A stretch of 23,810 nucleotides of DNA from an uncultured Bacilli bacterium (lineage in GTDB: Bacteria > Bacillota_I > Bacilli_A > RF39 > UBA660). The stretch covers positions 1 through 23,810 of the forward strand of contig CANQDH010000002.1 in NCBI GenBank assembly GCA_947591565.1, in the 5' to 3' direction. Made by a program: the position numbers and the translations under genes. The notes beneath the pieces are model-generated. The model was not told the DNA's origin. It saw nothing but the letters and a program-made list of their open reading frames with translations, and made no database searches. Of the stretch, positions 1 to 7,373 are shown piece by piece. The stretch's first letter is position 1. Every line of letters begins with the position of its first letter.

Positions 1-677
1 GAAAGGTCTAAATATTCAGGAAAACCATTTAGAATATGAGAACTATAAACAGTTGTACCATTTTCATCATCGATAAGAGGATATTTTTTATTTTCTTTTT
101 CCATATAGTATATTTTTGAATCATCTTTAATATTAAAAGTATCTAAATAATTTTGAACAATATGTCTTTTCGAATTAAACATCGGTAAATAACCAAAGAT
201 AGGAACGATTATTTTTAAAGAAGTCTTTTTTCTTATTTGCTTTATTTCTTCTAAAGTAATTTCCGAAGATAAATAAACGCCTTTTACCTTTTTTTCTTCA
301 TAGTAATTGCAAGTTAAATAATTAGTTGTCATATGTTCTTGCGACCATATTAAAGGAAGACTTAAACTTAACTTTTGGACAAGTGATAAAACACTTACAT
401 CATAATATAGTACTCCATCAATATCCATTTTATTTAGTTCTAATAATGTTTCTTTTAAAACTTTTAAATCACAATTAGATATATTTTTATTAAGAGAAAT
501 AAATACTTGTTTCTCTTTTTCTTTTAATTTTATTATGATTTCATTTAAAGAATGCATATTCATATAAAAAGGGCTATTAACACTTAAACCTTTGACACTT
601 AATATATATCCATCAGATAAATCTAGTGTTTCATCTATTTGAGAAGCGCTAGATGGAATAAGTAACAATTTTGTCAT
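1..677 (-). CDS. yrrN: Peptidase U32-family protein, YrrN/TrhP1-like (3' end cut by window edge)
   Basis: The first 225 codons are visible and the C-terminus lies outside the window. The protein begins MTKLLLIPSSASQIDETLDL and carries GYLPMFNSKRHIVQNYL at about residues 176-192, followed by a DDENGTTVYSSHIL segment. This is the pattern of the short U32 proteins represented by B. subtilis YrrN, in which the Cys cluster of the larger U32 partner is not seen. Known biology: YrrN and YrrO (TrhP1/TrhP2) act in prephenate-dependent 5-hydroxylation of wobble uridine in tRNA. No yrrO is visible here; it could lie just outside the window on the downstream side. The start at 677 is preceded by GGTGG at 7 bases. 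An in-frame ATG six codons upstream (695) has no ribosome binding site. The family call is fairly firm; the precise substrate is inferred. Confidence 0.65.
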   Translation of the reverse strand, partial: MTKLLLIPSSASQIDETLDLSDGYILSVKGLSVNSPFYMNMHSLNEIIIKLKEKEKQVFISLNKNISNCDLKVLKETLLELNKMDIDGVLYYDVSVLSLVQKLSLSLPLIWSQEHMTTNYLTCNYYEEKKVKGVYLSSEITLEEIKQIRKKTSLKIIVPIFGYLPMFNSKRHIVQNYLDTFNIKDDSKIYYMEKENKKYPLIDDENGTTVYSSHILNGFPEYLDL

Positions 678-704
678 ATCAAAACCACCAGTCATTATTA
701 TAAC

Positions 705-740
705 AAAAAAAAGGACATAATTCTATATATTTAGTCCTTT
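705..740 (-). terminator. Intrinsic terminator after trxA
   Basis: On the minus strand AAAGGAC (734-740) pairs with GTCCTTT (710-716) across a 17-base loop and runs directly into a tract of Ts (705-709). It lies 10 bases past the trxA stop and separates the cvpA-trxA unit from the U32 gene. Confidence 0.7.
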
Positions 741-749
741 CAATTTATA

Positions 750-1046
750 CTACATCCATCTTTTTAATTCCTGAATATTTTGATAACCAATTTTTTTATC
801 AATTAACTCTCCATTTTCAAGTTTTAACAAAGTTGGAACACTCATAATGCCATATTCTTTGGAAACATTAGGGCACTCATCAACATCCATTTTGACAAAC
901 TTAATATCAGGATATTCTTTGGCTACTTCCTCTAAAACAGGCGCTAACATTTTACAAGGACCACACCAGGTTGCAAAAAAATCAACTATAACTTTTCCTT
1001 CTTTAATTAATTCACTAAAATTTTCATCTGTTCCATGTACAATCAT
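750..1046 (-). CDS. trxA: Thioredoxin
   Basis: A 98-residue cytoplasmic thioredoxin that reduces disulfides in target proteins. The redox motif WCGPC is at residues 27-31 and the conserved cis-proline loop SVPT at about 70-73. At 98 residues it is slightly shorter than the usual 104-108, with a short C-terminal helix ending KRWM. The start at 1046 was preferred over an upstream in-frame codon because TAAGGAGGAT sits just before it (1051-1060). That ribosome binding site lies inside the last codons of cvpA, whose stop is one base upstream, so the two genes are very probably translationally coupled. B. subtilis also keeps trxA downstream of cvpA (yshB), but with polX and mutS2 between. Confidence 0.93.
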   Translation of the reverse strand: MIVHGTDENFSELIKEGKVIVDFFATWCGPCKMLAPVLEEVAKEYPDIKFVKMDVDECPNVSKEYGIMSVPTLLKLENGELIDKKIGYQNIQELKRWM

Positions 1047-1047
1047 T

Positions 1048-1758
1048 TTAATCCTCCTTATATTTATCAAGTATGTTTTGATCAACATCAAGTTTTTTAT
1101 TATCAATTAATTTTTGAACCGTCTTTGTGCTAACAACATTATATTTAAGTAATAAATCAAGTGCTTCATTATTAAATTCTTGGGCATTTTCACTTTCCGT
1201 ATATTTATCTTTTAAACCTTCAAATTCTTCAAATATATCAACACTTTTAGATACAAATGATGATAACAATGGTGTTTTCGTAAGAATACCATCTTTAAGT
1301 TTCGAATCTTTAACAATATCTAAAGAAATAACAGGCATCGACAAAATATATAAAACAATAAAGACAATAATATATGAATAAATGGCTCCTACTATAGCAC
1401 CTAAAATTTTAGATGGAATACCTAACAAAATGGTTATAGTTAAAACTTTTTCAATTAAATTCGTAACAATTTTAAGTAATTGACACAAACTTAAGAAAAC
1501 AACTAACATAAGTAAAAAAGCAATTATTTCATAAACAACAATATTTAAAACGGATACACCTTTGAAGATACCACCAAAGTTAAAAAAAGGTAAATGTTCA
1601 TATAAAAAATTAGATACAGGACCCTTTAGTAAAAAAGCCAAAACAACGGACACAGCAAAACCAAGTGCTGATACTAATTCTCTAAACACACCTCTTTTAA
1701 ATCCAAGTAGTGCTCCAAGCAAAATCACAATAATAATTATAACATCAACAATACTCAT
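1048..1758 (-). CDS. cvpA: CvpA family membrane protein
   Basis: A 236-residue integral membrane protein. The N-terminal half has about four hydrophobic helices: one at the start (SIVDVIIIIVILLGALLGF), then about 29-45, 66-95 and 115-145. A polar, charged C-terminal tail follows. The motif GFKRGVFRE after helix 1 is typical of the CvpA/colicin V production family, whose molecular role in Bacilli is not well defined. The start at 1758 was chosen over the in-frame ATG at 1767. AGAAAGG lies 10 bases from the former but only one base from the latter. A TATAAT-like -10 lies at 1782-1787 but its -35 is weak. The gene is divergent from rnhC, as zapA-cvpA is in B. subtilis; zapA is not present here. 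Confidence 0.85.
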   Translation of the reverse strand: MSIVDVIIIIVILLGALLGFKRGVFRELVSALGFAVSVVLAFLLKGPVSNFLYEHLPFFNFGGIFKGVSVLNIVVYEIIAFLLMLVVFLSLCQLLKIVTNLIEKVLTITILLGIPSKILGAIVGAIYSYIIVFIVLYILSMPVISLDIVKDSKLKDGILTKTPLLSSFVSKSVDIFEEFEGLKDKYTESENAQEFNNEALDLLLKYNVVSTKTVQKLIDNKKLDVDQNILDKYKED

Positions 1759-1827
1759 TTTTATCATACCTTTCTTCTAAAATTATATTACAAATTTTGA
1801 GAAAAAGAAAGATTTTTGTTAAAAATA

Positions 1828-1836
1828 TGATACAAT
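1828..1836 (+). promoter_or_regulatory. Extended -10 promoter of rnhC
   Basis: TGATACAAT matches an extended -10 (TGn plus TACAAT), with no good -35. A start point near 1843 would give a short leader that begins just before the GGAGG ribosome binding site. Confidence 0.5.
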
Positions 1837-1858
1837 AAATGTAATGGAGGAATTATTT

Positions 1859-2788
1859 ATGACTATTTCATTTAAAGTAAGTGAAAATACTAAACAAAAG
1901 GCTATAGAATATTTTAAAGATAAAAAAAGGGCTAAAACCCCTGCTTATGCCCTTTTTCAGGCTGATGAAGAAGATACCGTTGTAACTCTTTATGAATCAG
2001 GTTCCATGGTTTTTCAAGGTATAAGTGCTGATATAGACGCTAATATATGGAAAGAAACAGAAAGACGCCTTAATCCAAATAAAAAACTTTTAGAAAAAAC
2101 GAAAAAAGAAAAAAACAAGGAAGAAAAACAAAACTATACTAAATATTATTATGCTAGTACTATTGGTTCTGATGAAGTTGGAACAGGCGATTTTTTTGGA
2201 CCTATTGTCGTAACAAGTAGTTATGTTTCTAAAGAAAATATTCCCTTTTTAGAAAATCTTGGTGTTAAAGATTCTAAAAAACTAAGTGATGAAAAAATCC
2301 TCGAAATCGTACCTAAAATTATTCAAAAAATACCTTATAAAAGTTTTATTTTAAATAATAGTGATTATAATAAATTTTATTCTAAAGATGTTAATATGAA
2401 TAAAATTAAAGCCATTTTACATAATAAAGTTTTAGTAGCACTAGCAACTGAATATAAAGATTATGATTATATCATTGTCGATGAGTTTGCTAAAGAAAAT
2501 ATTTATTATCGTTATTTGGAGGGTGCTAAACAAGTGTGCAAAAATATAACCTTTTTTACCAAGGCTGAAGATAAGGTTTTAAGTGTTGCCTGTGCATCTA
2601 TGATAAGTAGGTTTATTTTTATTAAAGAATTTGATAAATTAAGTAAAGAATTAGGTATTACTCTTCCAAAAGGCTCTAGCTCAATAGTTGATGAAGTTGC
2701 AACGACTATTACGAAAAAATATGGATACAATAAATTACAAGAAGTAGCTAAAATGAATTTTAAAAATGCTCAAAAAATTAATAAATAA
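1859..2788 (+). CDS. rnhC: Ribonuclease HIII
   Basis: A 309-residue RNase HIII that cleaves RNA in RNA-DNA hybrids in the cytoplasm. The N-terminal ~80 residues form the TBP-like substrate-binding domain characteristic of HIII, and a lysine-rich linker (80-92) follows. The catalytic domain opens with GSDEVGTGDFFGPIVV (acidic D105, E106), continues with GVKDSKKLSD (~135-144), and has VDEF with D208. Length and motifs match the family. An earlier ATG at 1844 is in frame, but it overlaps the GGAGG ribosome binding site (1846-1850). The ATG at 1859 has ideal 8-base spacing, so it is the likely start. The gene stands alone between its own promoter and a shared terminator. Confidence 0.95.
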   Translation: MTISFKVSENTKQKAIEYFKDKKRAKTPAYALFQADEEDTVVTLYESGSMVFQGISADIDANIWKETERRLNPNKKLLEKTKKEKNKEEKQNYTKYYYASTIGSDEVGTGDFFGPIVVTSSYVSKENIPFLENLGVKDSKKLSDEKILEIVPKIIQKIPYKSFILNNSDYNKFYSKDVNMNKIKAILHNKVLVALATEYKDYDYIIVDEFAKENIYYRYLEGAKQVCKNITFFTKAEDKVLSVACASMISRFIFIKEFDKLSKELGITLPKGSSSIVDEVATTITKKYGYNKLQEVAKMNFKNAQKINK

Positions 2789-2790
2789 TA

Positions 2791-2826
2791 AAACTAGAAT
2801 ATTGTTCATACTCTAGTTTTTCTTTT
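2791..2826. terminator. Bidirectional terminator between convergent rnhC and tmk
   Basis: AAACTAGA (2791-2798) pairs with TCTAGTTT (2812-2819). On the plus strand TTTCTTTT-like bases follow; on the minus strand a weaker TTATTATTTATT tail follows. The tmk stop codon (2813-2815) lies inside the stem. Confidence 0.75.
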
Positions 2827-3499
2827 GAAGCATCTTGTATACATATGTGTATAATTCATTATTGATATCATCTATATTTCTAATATCTTTATTTTTAGCG
2901 CATTCAATCGTTTTAAAGTTATAAGTTTTAGCTAGTAAAAAATAAGTTTTTTCACAATTTTTTAAATATTGTATGTTTCTTTCATTATCATCTGCTTCTT
3001 CTTTTCTTTTACTTAATAATTTAAGGGTACTATCTACATCTAAATGTAAAAAAATATTTATATCACTTTTAGGTAAATCTAAATAATTAAATTCTAATGT
3101 TTCAACCCATTTAAAAAAAGTGATTTTTTCTTCATCGGTTTTAAATTTAGCGCCTTGAAAAGCCATGTTAGAATAAACATATCTATCTAGAACAACATTT
3201 ATACCTTGATTTATAAGATTTGTAATTTTGTCTATATTGTATTTACGATCGGCTGCATAATAAAGAGATGTAATTTTAGGATCAACACAAGCCTGGCCTT
3301 CCTCAAAAAAACTTTTTTGGGTGTTTGGTTTACCTAAAACAGGACCTGCTATAATTTTACCGGTTGCGGTTTCATAACAAGGAAAACTTATTACTTCTGT
3401 TTTCATGTTATTATCGTTTAATTTTTGAACTAATAACTTACTTTGGGTTTCTTTTCCTGAACAATCTGTTCCTTCAATAACAATTATTTTACCTTTCAT
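2813..3499 (-). CDS. tmk: Thymidylate kinase-like nucleoside monophosphate kinase
   Basis: A 228-residue P-loop kinase of the thymidylate kinase fold, expected to phosphorylate dTMP (or a related nucleotide) with ATP. The P-loop is GTDCSGKETQ (G10-Q19). DRYVYSNMAFQGAKF at about 112-126 is the DR(Y/H) nucleotide-binding region, and a charged LID-like segment KRKEEADDNERN follows further on. The residue after the P-loop lysine is Glu, where classical Tmk has Ser or Thr. This resembles the GK(Q/E)TQ subfamily often annotated as thymidylate kinase in Firmicutes, so substrate specificity is less certain than the fold. The start has GGAG 8 bases upstream. It is a single-gene unit with its own promoter and terminators at both ends. 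Confidence 0.82.
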   Translation of the reverse strand: MKGKIIVIEGTDCSGKETQSKLLVQKLNDNNMKTEVISFPCYETATGKIIAGPVLGKPNTQKSFFEEGQACVDPKITSLYYAADRKYNIDKITNLINQGINVVLDRYVYSNMAFQGAKFKTDEEKITFFKWVETLEFNYLDLPKSDINIFLHLDVDSTLKLLSKRKEEADDNERNIQYLKNCEKTYFLLAKTYNFKTIECAKNKDIRNIDDINNELYTYVYKMLQKKN

Positions 3500-3520
3500 T
3501 ATTTTACTCCTTCTTTTTAC

Positions 3521-3529
3521 ATTATATCA
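3521..3529 (-). promoter_or_regulatory. Extended -10 promoter of tmk
   Basis: On the minus strand TGATATAAT is a consensus extended -10 placed 21 bases upstream of the tmk start. No convincing -35 is seen at 16-18 bases. Confidence 0.5.
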
Positions 3530-3537
3530 TATATATG

Positions 3538-3564
3538 AAAAAAGTAAGATTTTTTCTTACTTTT
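3538..3564 (-). terminator. Intrinsic terminator of spoIVA
   Basis: On the minus strand the ten-base arm AAAAGTAAGA (3555-3564) pairs with its complement (3540-3549) across a five-base loop. The Ts continue at 3538-3539. The spoIVA stop codon lies at the base of the stem. Confidence 0.8.
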
Positions 3565-5038
3565 AGAAAACGATAGCAAATAAATTTCCTGAGCCTTTGT
3601 TGACTAATTTAGATAATGTTTGTTGAAGTTTAAATCTTGCATTTTCAGGCATCATAGAAAGTTTGGCTTGAATACCTTCTTTAACAATAACATCTAAACT
3701 TCTACCAAATATTTCACTTTTCCAAATACTACTTGGATTATTATCATAATCTTTCATAATGTAGTTGATAAGTTCTTTACTTTGCATTTCAGATCCAATA
3801 ATAGGTTCAAAAGTACTTTCAACATCAACTCTAATCATATGAATAGATGGGGCAACGGCTTTTAATTTAATTCCGTAACGACTTCCTTGTTTAATAATTT
3901 CTGGAGTATCTAATTTCATATCAGCAAGGGTTGGAGATGCTACACCATAACCTGTTGTTTTAACCATTTTTAAAGCTGATTTAATTTGGTCATATTCTTG
4001 TTTAGCCTCATTATAATCTTGAAATAAGTTAAGTAAACTAGCCTTTGATGTTATATCAACACCAATAATATCTTTTAAAACTTGATTAAATAATTCATTA
4101 GGTGCTTCAAGAGTAATAGTAACTTCCCCCGTTGAAGTATCGACATTTGACAAATAGGCTTTACTTATATATTCACAATTTTCAAAATGACTAGTTATGT
4201 TATTAACATCTCTTAATTTATCTACTTCAACAACACTTTCTCTGATTTTTTCAATATATGTTTTTTTAAGTTCATTACTAGGAGCAAGGCAAGCAATCCA
4301 TTCAGGCATATCAACTTTTACTTCTAGAACAGGGAATTCATATAATGCTTCTCTTAGAATCGCATATATATCTCTTTCTGTCATATTTTCGATGCTAATA
4401 GGCATAACAGGTACCCCATATTTATCTTGTAAATTTTCAGCCATTCTTTCGGTTTCAGCAACCATTGGATGCGAACTATTTAAGACGACAATAAAAGGTT
4501 TTCCTATTTCTTTAAGTTCACTTACAACTCTTTCTTCTGCTTCAATATAATCGCTTCTATCTATCTCTCCAAAAGAACCATCTGTTGTAACTACAATACC
4601 TATACTTGAATGATCTTTAATGACTTTTTCGGTTCCTATTTCAGCTGCTTCTATAAAAGGTATTTCTTCATCATACCATGGTGTTCTAACCATTCTAGGA
4701 CCATTTTCATCCTCATAACCTTTAGACCCTGGTACAACATAACCTACACAGTCAACTAATCTTATATTAGCAGTAAAATCTTCAAAATTGATTTTCGCCC
4801 CATTACTAGGTACAAACTTTGGCTCTGTTGTCATAATCGTTTTACCTTGAGCACTTTGAGGAATTTCATCTAAAGCTCTTTTACGCTCATATTCATCTTC
4901 AATATTAGGTACAACTAGATTTTCAATAACTTTTTTAATAAAAGTTGATTTACCAGTTCTTACTGCACCAACTACTCCAAGATAAATTTCTCCTCCTGTT
5001 CTTTCGGTAATACTTTTAATGATTTCTATTTTTTCCAT
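3563..5038 (-). CDS. spoIVA: Stage IV sporulation protein A (spore coat morphogenetic ATPase)
   Basis: A 491-residue protein, against 492 in B. subtilis. SpoIVA is made in the mother cell, binds ATP, and polymerises on the forespore outer membrane as the basement layer of the coat; it is also needed for cortex assembly. The Walker A motif GAVRTGKST places its lysine at residue 30, as in B. subtilis. The conserved pair T70-T71 lies in KTIMTTEP and a Walker B-like LVDCVGYVVPG follows (D96). The long middle and C-terminal regions are collinear with the family, ending NKGSGNLFAIVF, where the C-terminus is used for membrane anchoring. The ribosome binding site is weak (AGGG at 5 bases). Presence of this gene is strong evidence that the organism forms endospores. 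Confidence 0.97.
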   Translation of the reverse strand: MEKIEIIKSITERTGGEIYLGVVGAVRTGKSTFIKKVIENLVVPNIEDEYERKRALDEIPQSAQGKTIMTTEPKFVPSNGAKINFEDFTANIRLVDCVGYVVPGSKGYEDENGPRMVRTPWYDEEIPFIEAAEIGTEKVIKDHSSIGIVVTTDGSFGEIDRSDYIEAEERVVSELKEIGKPFIVVLNSSHPMVAETERMAENLQDKYGVPVMPISIENMTERDIYAILREALYEFPVLEVKVDMPEWIACLAPSNELKKTYIEKIRESVVEVDKLRDVNNITSHFENCEYISKAYLSNVDTSTGEVTITLEAPNELFNQVLKDIIGVDITSKASLLNLFQDYNEAKQEYDQIKSALKMVKTTGYGVASPTLADMKLDTPEIIKQGSRYGIKLKAVAPSIHMIRVDVESTFEPIIGSEMQSKELINYIMKDYDNNPSSIWKSEIFGRSLDVIVKEGIQAKLSMMPENARFKLQQTLSKLVNKGSGNLFAIVF

Positions 5039-5068
5039 TTAATCCCTACTTTCATTTAATTCACTAAA

Positions 5069-5097
5069 ATTATATGAAAGTATAAAAAATATATAAC
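5069..5097 (-). promoter_or_regulatory. Candidate SigE-type promoter of spoIVA
   Basis: On the minus strand GTTATAT (5091-5097) and CATATAAT (5069-5076) are separated by 14 bases. This spacing and the CATA-start -10 resemble the SigE pattern. The start point would be about 25 bases upstream of spoIVA. In B. subtilis spoIVA is transcribed by SigE; its use here is inferred. Confidence 0.5.
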
Positions 5098-5186
5098 AAA
5101 ATGTCCATAAAATATTTTAATAATATTTGTATGTAGGCGCGTATCTCTCATTCTTATCCTATTTATATATAGATTTATGCTAAAGA

Positions 5187-5192
5187 TATAAT
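5187..5192 (+). promoter_or_regulatory. Possible -10 element of the GH3 gene
   Basis: TATAAT stands 44 bases upstream of the GH3 start. No recognisable -35 lies 16-18 bases before it, so the sigma factor cannot be named. Confidence 0.25.
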
Positions 5193-5236
5193 GTAATATA
5201 AATATCTTTTTTTAATATACTTTATTAGGTGATGTT

Positions 5237-6601
5237 ATGAAAAGTAAAAATTTAATGATAAGTTGTTGTCTGTTTCTTTTAATTGTGATTAGTTTAGTTT
5301 CAACATGTGTATACAAAAATAAAACGCCTACCCCAACTTCTAAATTAGAGGCTATGGTTGTGAGTAGTACTAGTACAACATTAACAATTCAAGATAAAAA
5401 TAATATCCTTTATACTATTCCTATCGATAATTTAAATATCGATAATGGTTCCAAAATTATTATTGAATATACTGGTCTTTTAAATCAAAATAACGAAATG
5501 CAAGATATATCTATTCAAAACTACAATGTCATGAGTTTATCAAGTGATAGTGTTCCTGATGTTTGGGATGATAAAGGTATTTTTAGTGATTACTATAAAT
5601 TAGCTAAAGAAAAATTAGACGAATTAACACTTGATGAAAAAATTGGACAATTACTTTTAGTAAGATATCCTAGTAGTAATCAAGTAAATATTCTAAAAGA
5701 AAATAATTTATCTGGTTTTGTTTTCTTTGAAAAAGATTTTCAAAATAAAAATACTGCCGATGTTCAAACCATGATTAAAAATTTACAAGATAATGCTAAA
5801 ATACCTCTTCTTACAGCTGTCGATGAAGAAGGTGGTAGTGTCGTTCGAATTAGTAGTAATCCACTTCTTGTCTTTGAACCTTTTAAATCGCCAAAAGCGT
5901 TATATGATTTAGGTGGCTTTGAAGAGATTACCAAAGATACTATTAAAAAAAGTGATATTTTAAGTAATCTTGGATTAAATGTTAATTTAGCGCCTGTTGT
6001 GGATGTTTCAACAAGTCCTTCAGATTATATTTACAATAGAAGTTTAGGTGAAAATACCGAACTAACAAGTAAATACGCTGAAACGGTTATTAAAGCAAGT
6101 AAAAACACTCCTGTTTCATATACATTAAAACACTTTCCAGGATATGGCAATAATATCGATTCACATACGGTTTTAGTAAGCGATACAAGAGAACTTGCTG
6201 ATATTAAAACTAATGATTTTCCACCATTTAAAGCAGGTATTGATGCTGGAGCTGAAGCGGTTCTTGTAAATCACAATGTTATAATGAATATAGATGCTAA
6301 TAATCCGGCATCATTATCACCAGCGGTTCATAATCTACTAAGAAGTGAATTAGGATTTACAGGTATTATTATGACAGATAATTTGGATATGGGTTCGCTA
6401 AATGATGTTGATAATATTAATGTTAAAGCTTTACTTGCAGGAAATGATTTAATTATTACAACGGATTATGAAACAGCTATTGAAGAAATAAAACAAGGAA
6501 TTACTGATAAACAAATTACAGAAGATACGATTAATAAAGCAGCATTTCGAGTTCTTGCTTGGAAATATTATAAAGGCATTATGTATGTTAATGAAAAATA
6601 G
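5237..6601 (+). CDS. nagZ: Secreted/anchored GH3 beta-N-acetylhexosaminidase (NagZ-like)
   Basis: A 454-residue glycoside hydrolase family 3 enzyme, expected to release N-acetylglucosamine from muropeptides or other glycans outside the membrane. An N-terminal hydrophobic segment (6-25) is a signal peptide or anchor. Residues ~36-98 form a small beta-rich domain not part of classical NagZ, and the GH3 barrel spans ~120-450. The substrate motif KHFPG (298-302) is followed by the catalytic Asp-His dyad D308-S-H310. The nucleophile is D381 in IIMTDNLDMG, and DEEGGSVVR (196-204) is also typical. Cys24 in VSTC resembles a lipobox but has Thr at -1, so lipidation is doubtful. GGTGAT precedes the start by 4 bases. 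It is divergent from spoIVA, so a role in cortex or wall remodelling is possible but unproven. Confidence 0.88.
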   Translation: MKSKNLMISCCLFLLIVISLVSTCVYKNKTPTPTSKLEAMVVSSTSTTLTIQDKNNILYTIPIDNLNIDNGSKIIIEYTGLLNQNNEMQDISIQNYNVMSLSSDSVPDVWDDKGIFSDYYKLAKEKLDELTLDEKIGQLLLVRYPSSNQVNILKENNLSGFVFFEKDFQNKNTADVQTMIKNLQDNAKIPLLTAVDEEGGSVVRISSNPLLVFEPFKSPKALYDLGGFEEITKDTIKKSDILSNLGLNVNLAPVVDVSTSPSDYIYNRSLGENTELTSKYAETVIKASKNTPVSYTLKHFPGYGNNIDSHTVLVSDTRELADIKTNDFPPFKAGIDAGAEAVLVNHNVIMNIDANNPASLSPAVHNLLRSELGFTGIIMTDNLDMGSLNDVDNINVKALLAGNDLIITTDYETAIEEIKQGITDKQITEDTINKAAFRVLAWKYYKGIMYVNEK

Positions 6602-6634
6602 ATATATATAAATGGTTTATTAGTATCGTAAATA

Positions 6635-6690
6635 GGTATCGATTATTCGATTCTAAAAAATAGAATTGTGATAATTGATACCCTTTTTTC
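6635..6690 (+). terminator. Strong intrinsic terminator of the GH3 gene
   Basis: GGTATC (6635-6640) pairs with GATACC (6677-6682), and the stem continues inward through complementary ATTAT/ATAAT and ATTCTA/TAGAAT blocks. The run CTTTTTTC follows. Confidence 0.85.
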
Positions 6691-6829
6691 TTAAAGTATT
6701 ATAGGAGACCTTTTTTATGATTTTAAATTAGTAGATACTTTTAAGTACTATCTATGGAAATAATTATTTGACATATATTTATGAAAAGATACTTCAAATA
6801 GTGTTTTCTTATCTAGAGCCAATAAATAA

Positions 6830-6858
6830 GTATAATAAAAATAGGGTTTTTCCTATTT
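6830..6858 (-). terminator. Probable terminator of the antitoxin/toxin-remnant unit
   Basis: On the minus strand AAATAGG (6852-6858) pairs with CCTATTT (6839-6845) across a six-base loop. A T-rich but interrupted tail (TTATTATA) follows. It overlaps the remnant toxin's stop codon. Confidence 0.55.
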
Positions 6859-7093
6859 AAAGACTTCACTATGACTTCCTGCATTAATAACCAATCAGGA
6901 CGTATATGACATTCATCACAATTTTTATAGTACTTATCATTAGTTAAGTTATGATTTCTATATTTTGTTCTAATTCTTCTTTTTGTCGATTACATCTAAT
7001 AATTCATCAATATCTTTATCTTGTTTATGAAATTTTTTTTAATGCTTTTTTAAATTTTGTAGAATACAGAGCCTCATACTTATATTTAGTCAT
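6853..7093 (-). pseudogene. Decayed YafQ/RelE-family toxin
   Basis: The remnant starts MTKYKYEALYSTKFKKALKK, typical of YafQ-type mRNA interferase toxins. A shift in an A-run then moves it to another frame that reads FHKQDKDIDELLDVIDK. After a second shift comes KYRNHNLTNDKYYKNCDE and then CHIRPDWLL, the conserved YafQ C-terminal block. A third frame gives GSHSEVFK and a TAG stop. About 20 expected residues between WLL and GSHS are missing. The remnant is 241 bases against about 270 for an intact gene. Its ATG overlaps the last codons of the antitoxin gene by 8 bases, the normal arrangement in dinJ-yafQ operons. With at least two frameshifts and an internal deletion it cannot make active toxin. 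Sequencing error alone could explain one shift, but not the deletion. Confidence 0.85.
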
Positions 7094-7373
7094 CAGATAA
7101 CAAGGCCTTCTTTAAATCTTCTCGATTAGTATATCTTGGATATTTTTGTGGATTGTTAATCATTTCGTTTACTTCTGATAATGCTTCTAACATATCTATA
7201 TTTGGTTTTGGATTTACTACCTCAAAAGGTACGCCATCTCTTTTTACAACTTGTGCTAAAGCCATATTTATAAATGTACTCATATTTAAACCTAATCCTT
7301 TTAAAATGGCAGTTGCTTTATCCTTTATTTTTGTATCGACATTTACATTAATTGCACTTGTTAAATGCGCCAT
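7086..7373 (-). CDS. RelB/DinJ-family antitoxin, apparently orphaned
   Basis: A 95-residue ribbon-helix-helix protein. The N-terminal half contains SAINVNVDTKIKDKATAILK, then GLGLNMSTFINMALAQVV and GVPFEV. This is the classic RelB/DinJ DNA-binding and dimerisation region. The C-terminal half (NIDMLEALSEVNEMINNPQK onward) is the toxin-wrapping tail. Such antitoxins neutralise YafQ/RelE toxins and repress their own operon. Here the gene looks intact while its downstream toxin is a pseudogene. Only a weak GAGAG-type ribosome binding site is seen upstream of the ATG, and no clear promoter. It may be on the way to decay, or it may be retained as a regulator or to neutralise a related toxin elsewhere. 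Confidence 0.85.
   Translation of the reverse strand: MAHLTSAINVNVDTKIKDKATAILKGLGLNMSTFINMALAQVVKRDGVPFEVVNPKPNIDMLEALSEVNEMINNPQKYPRYTNREDLKKALLSDD

Noticed and set aside
5101..5236. Leader or riboswitch in the spoIVA-GH3 interval
   Set aside because: Apart from a seven-base all-AT inverted repeat and a TATAAT, no structured or conserved leader was seen.
6717..6731. ATG after AGGAG at 6703-6707, followed by only three more codons and TAG
   Set aside because: It is too short, the distance from the ribosome binding site is long, and the sequence after it has no convincing protein similarity. It may be a relic but cannot be supported.
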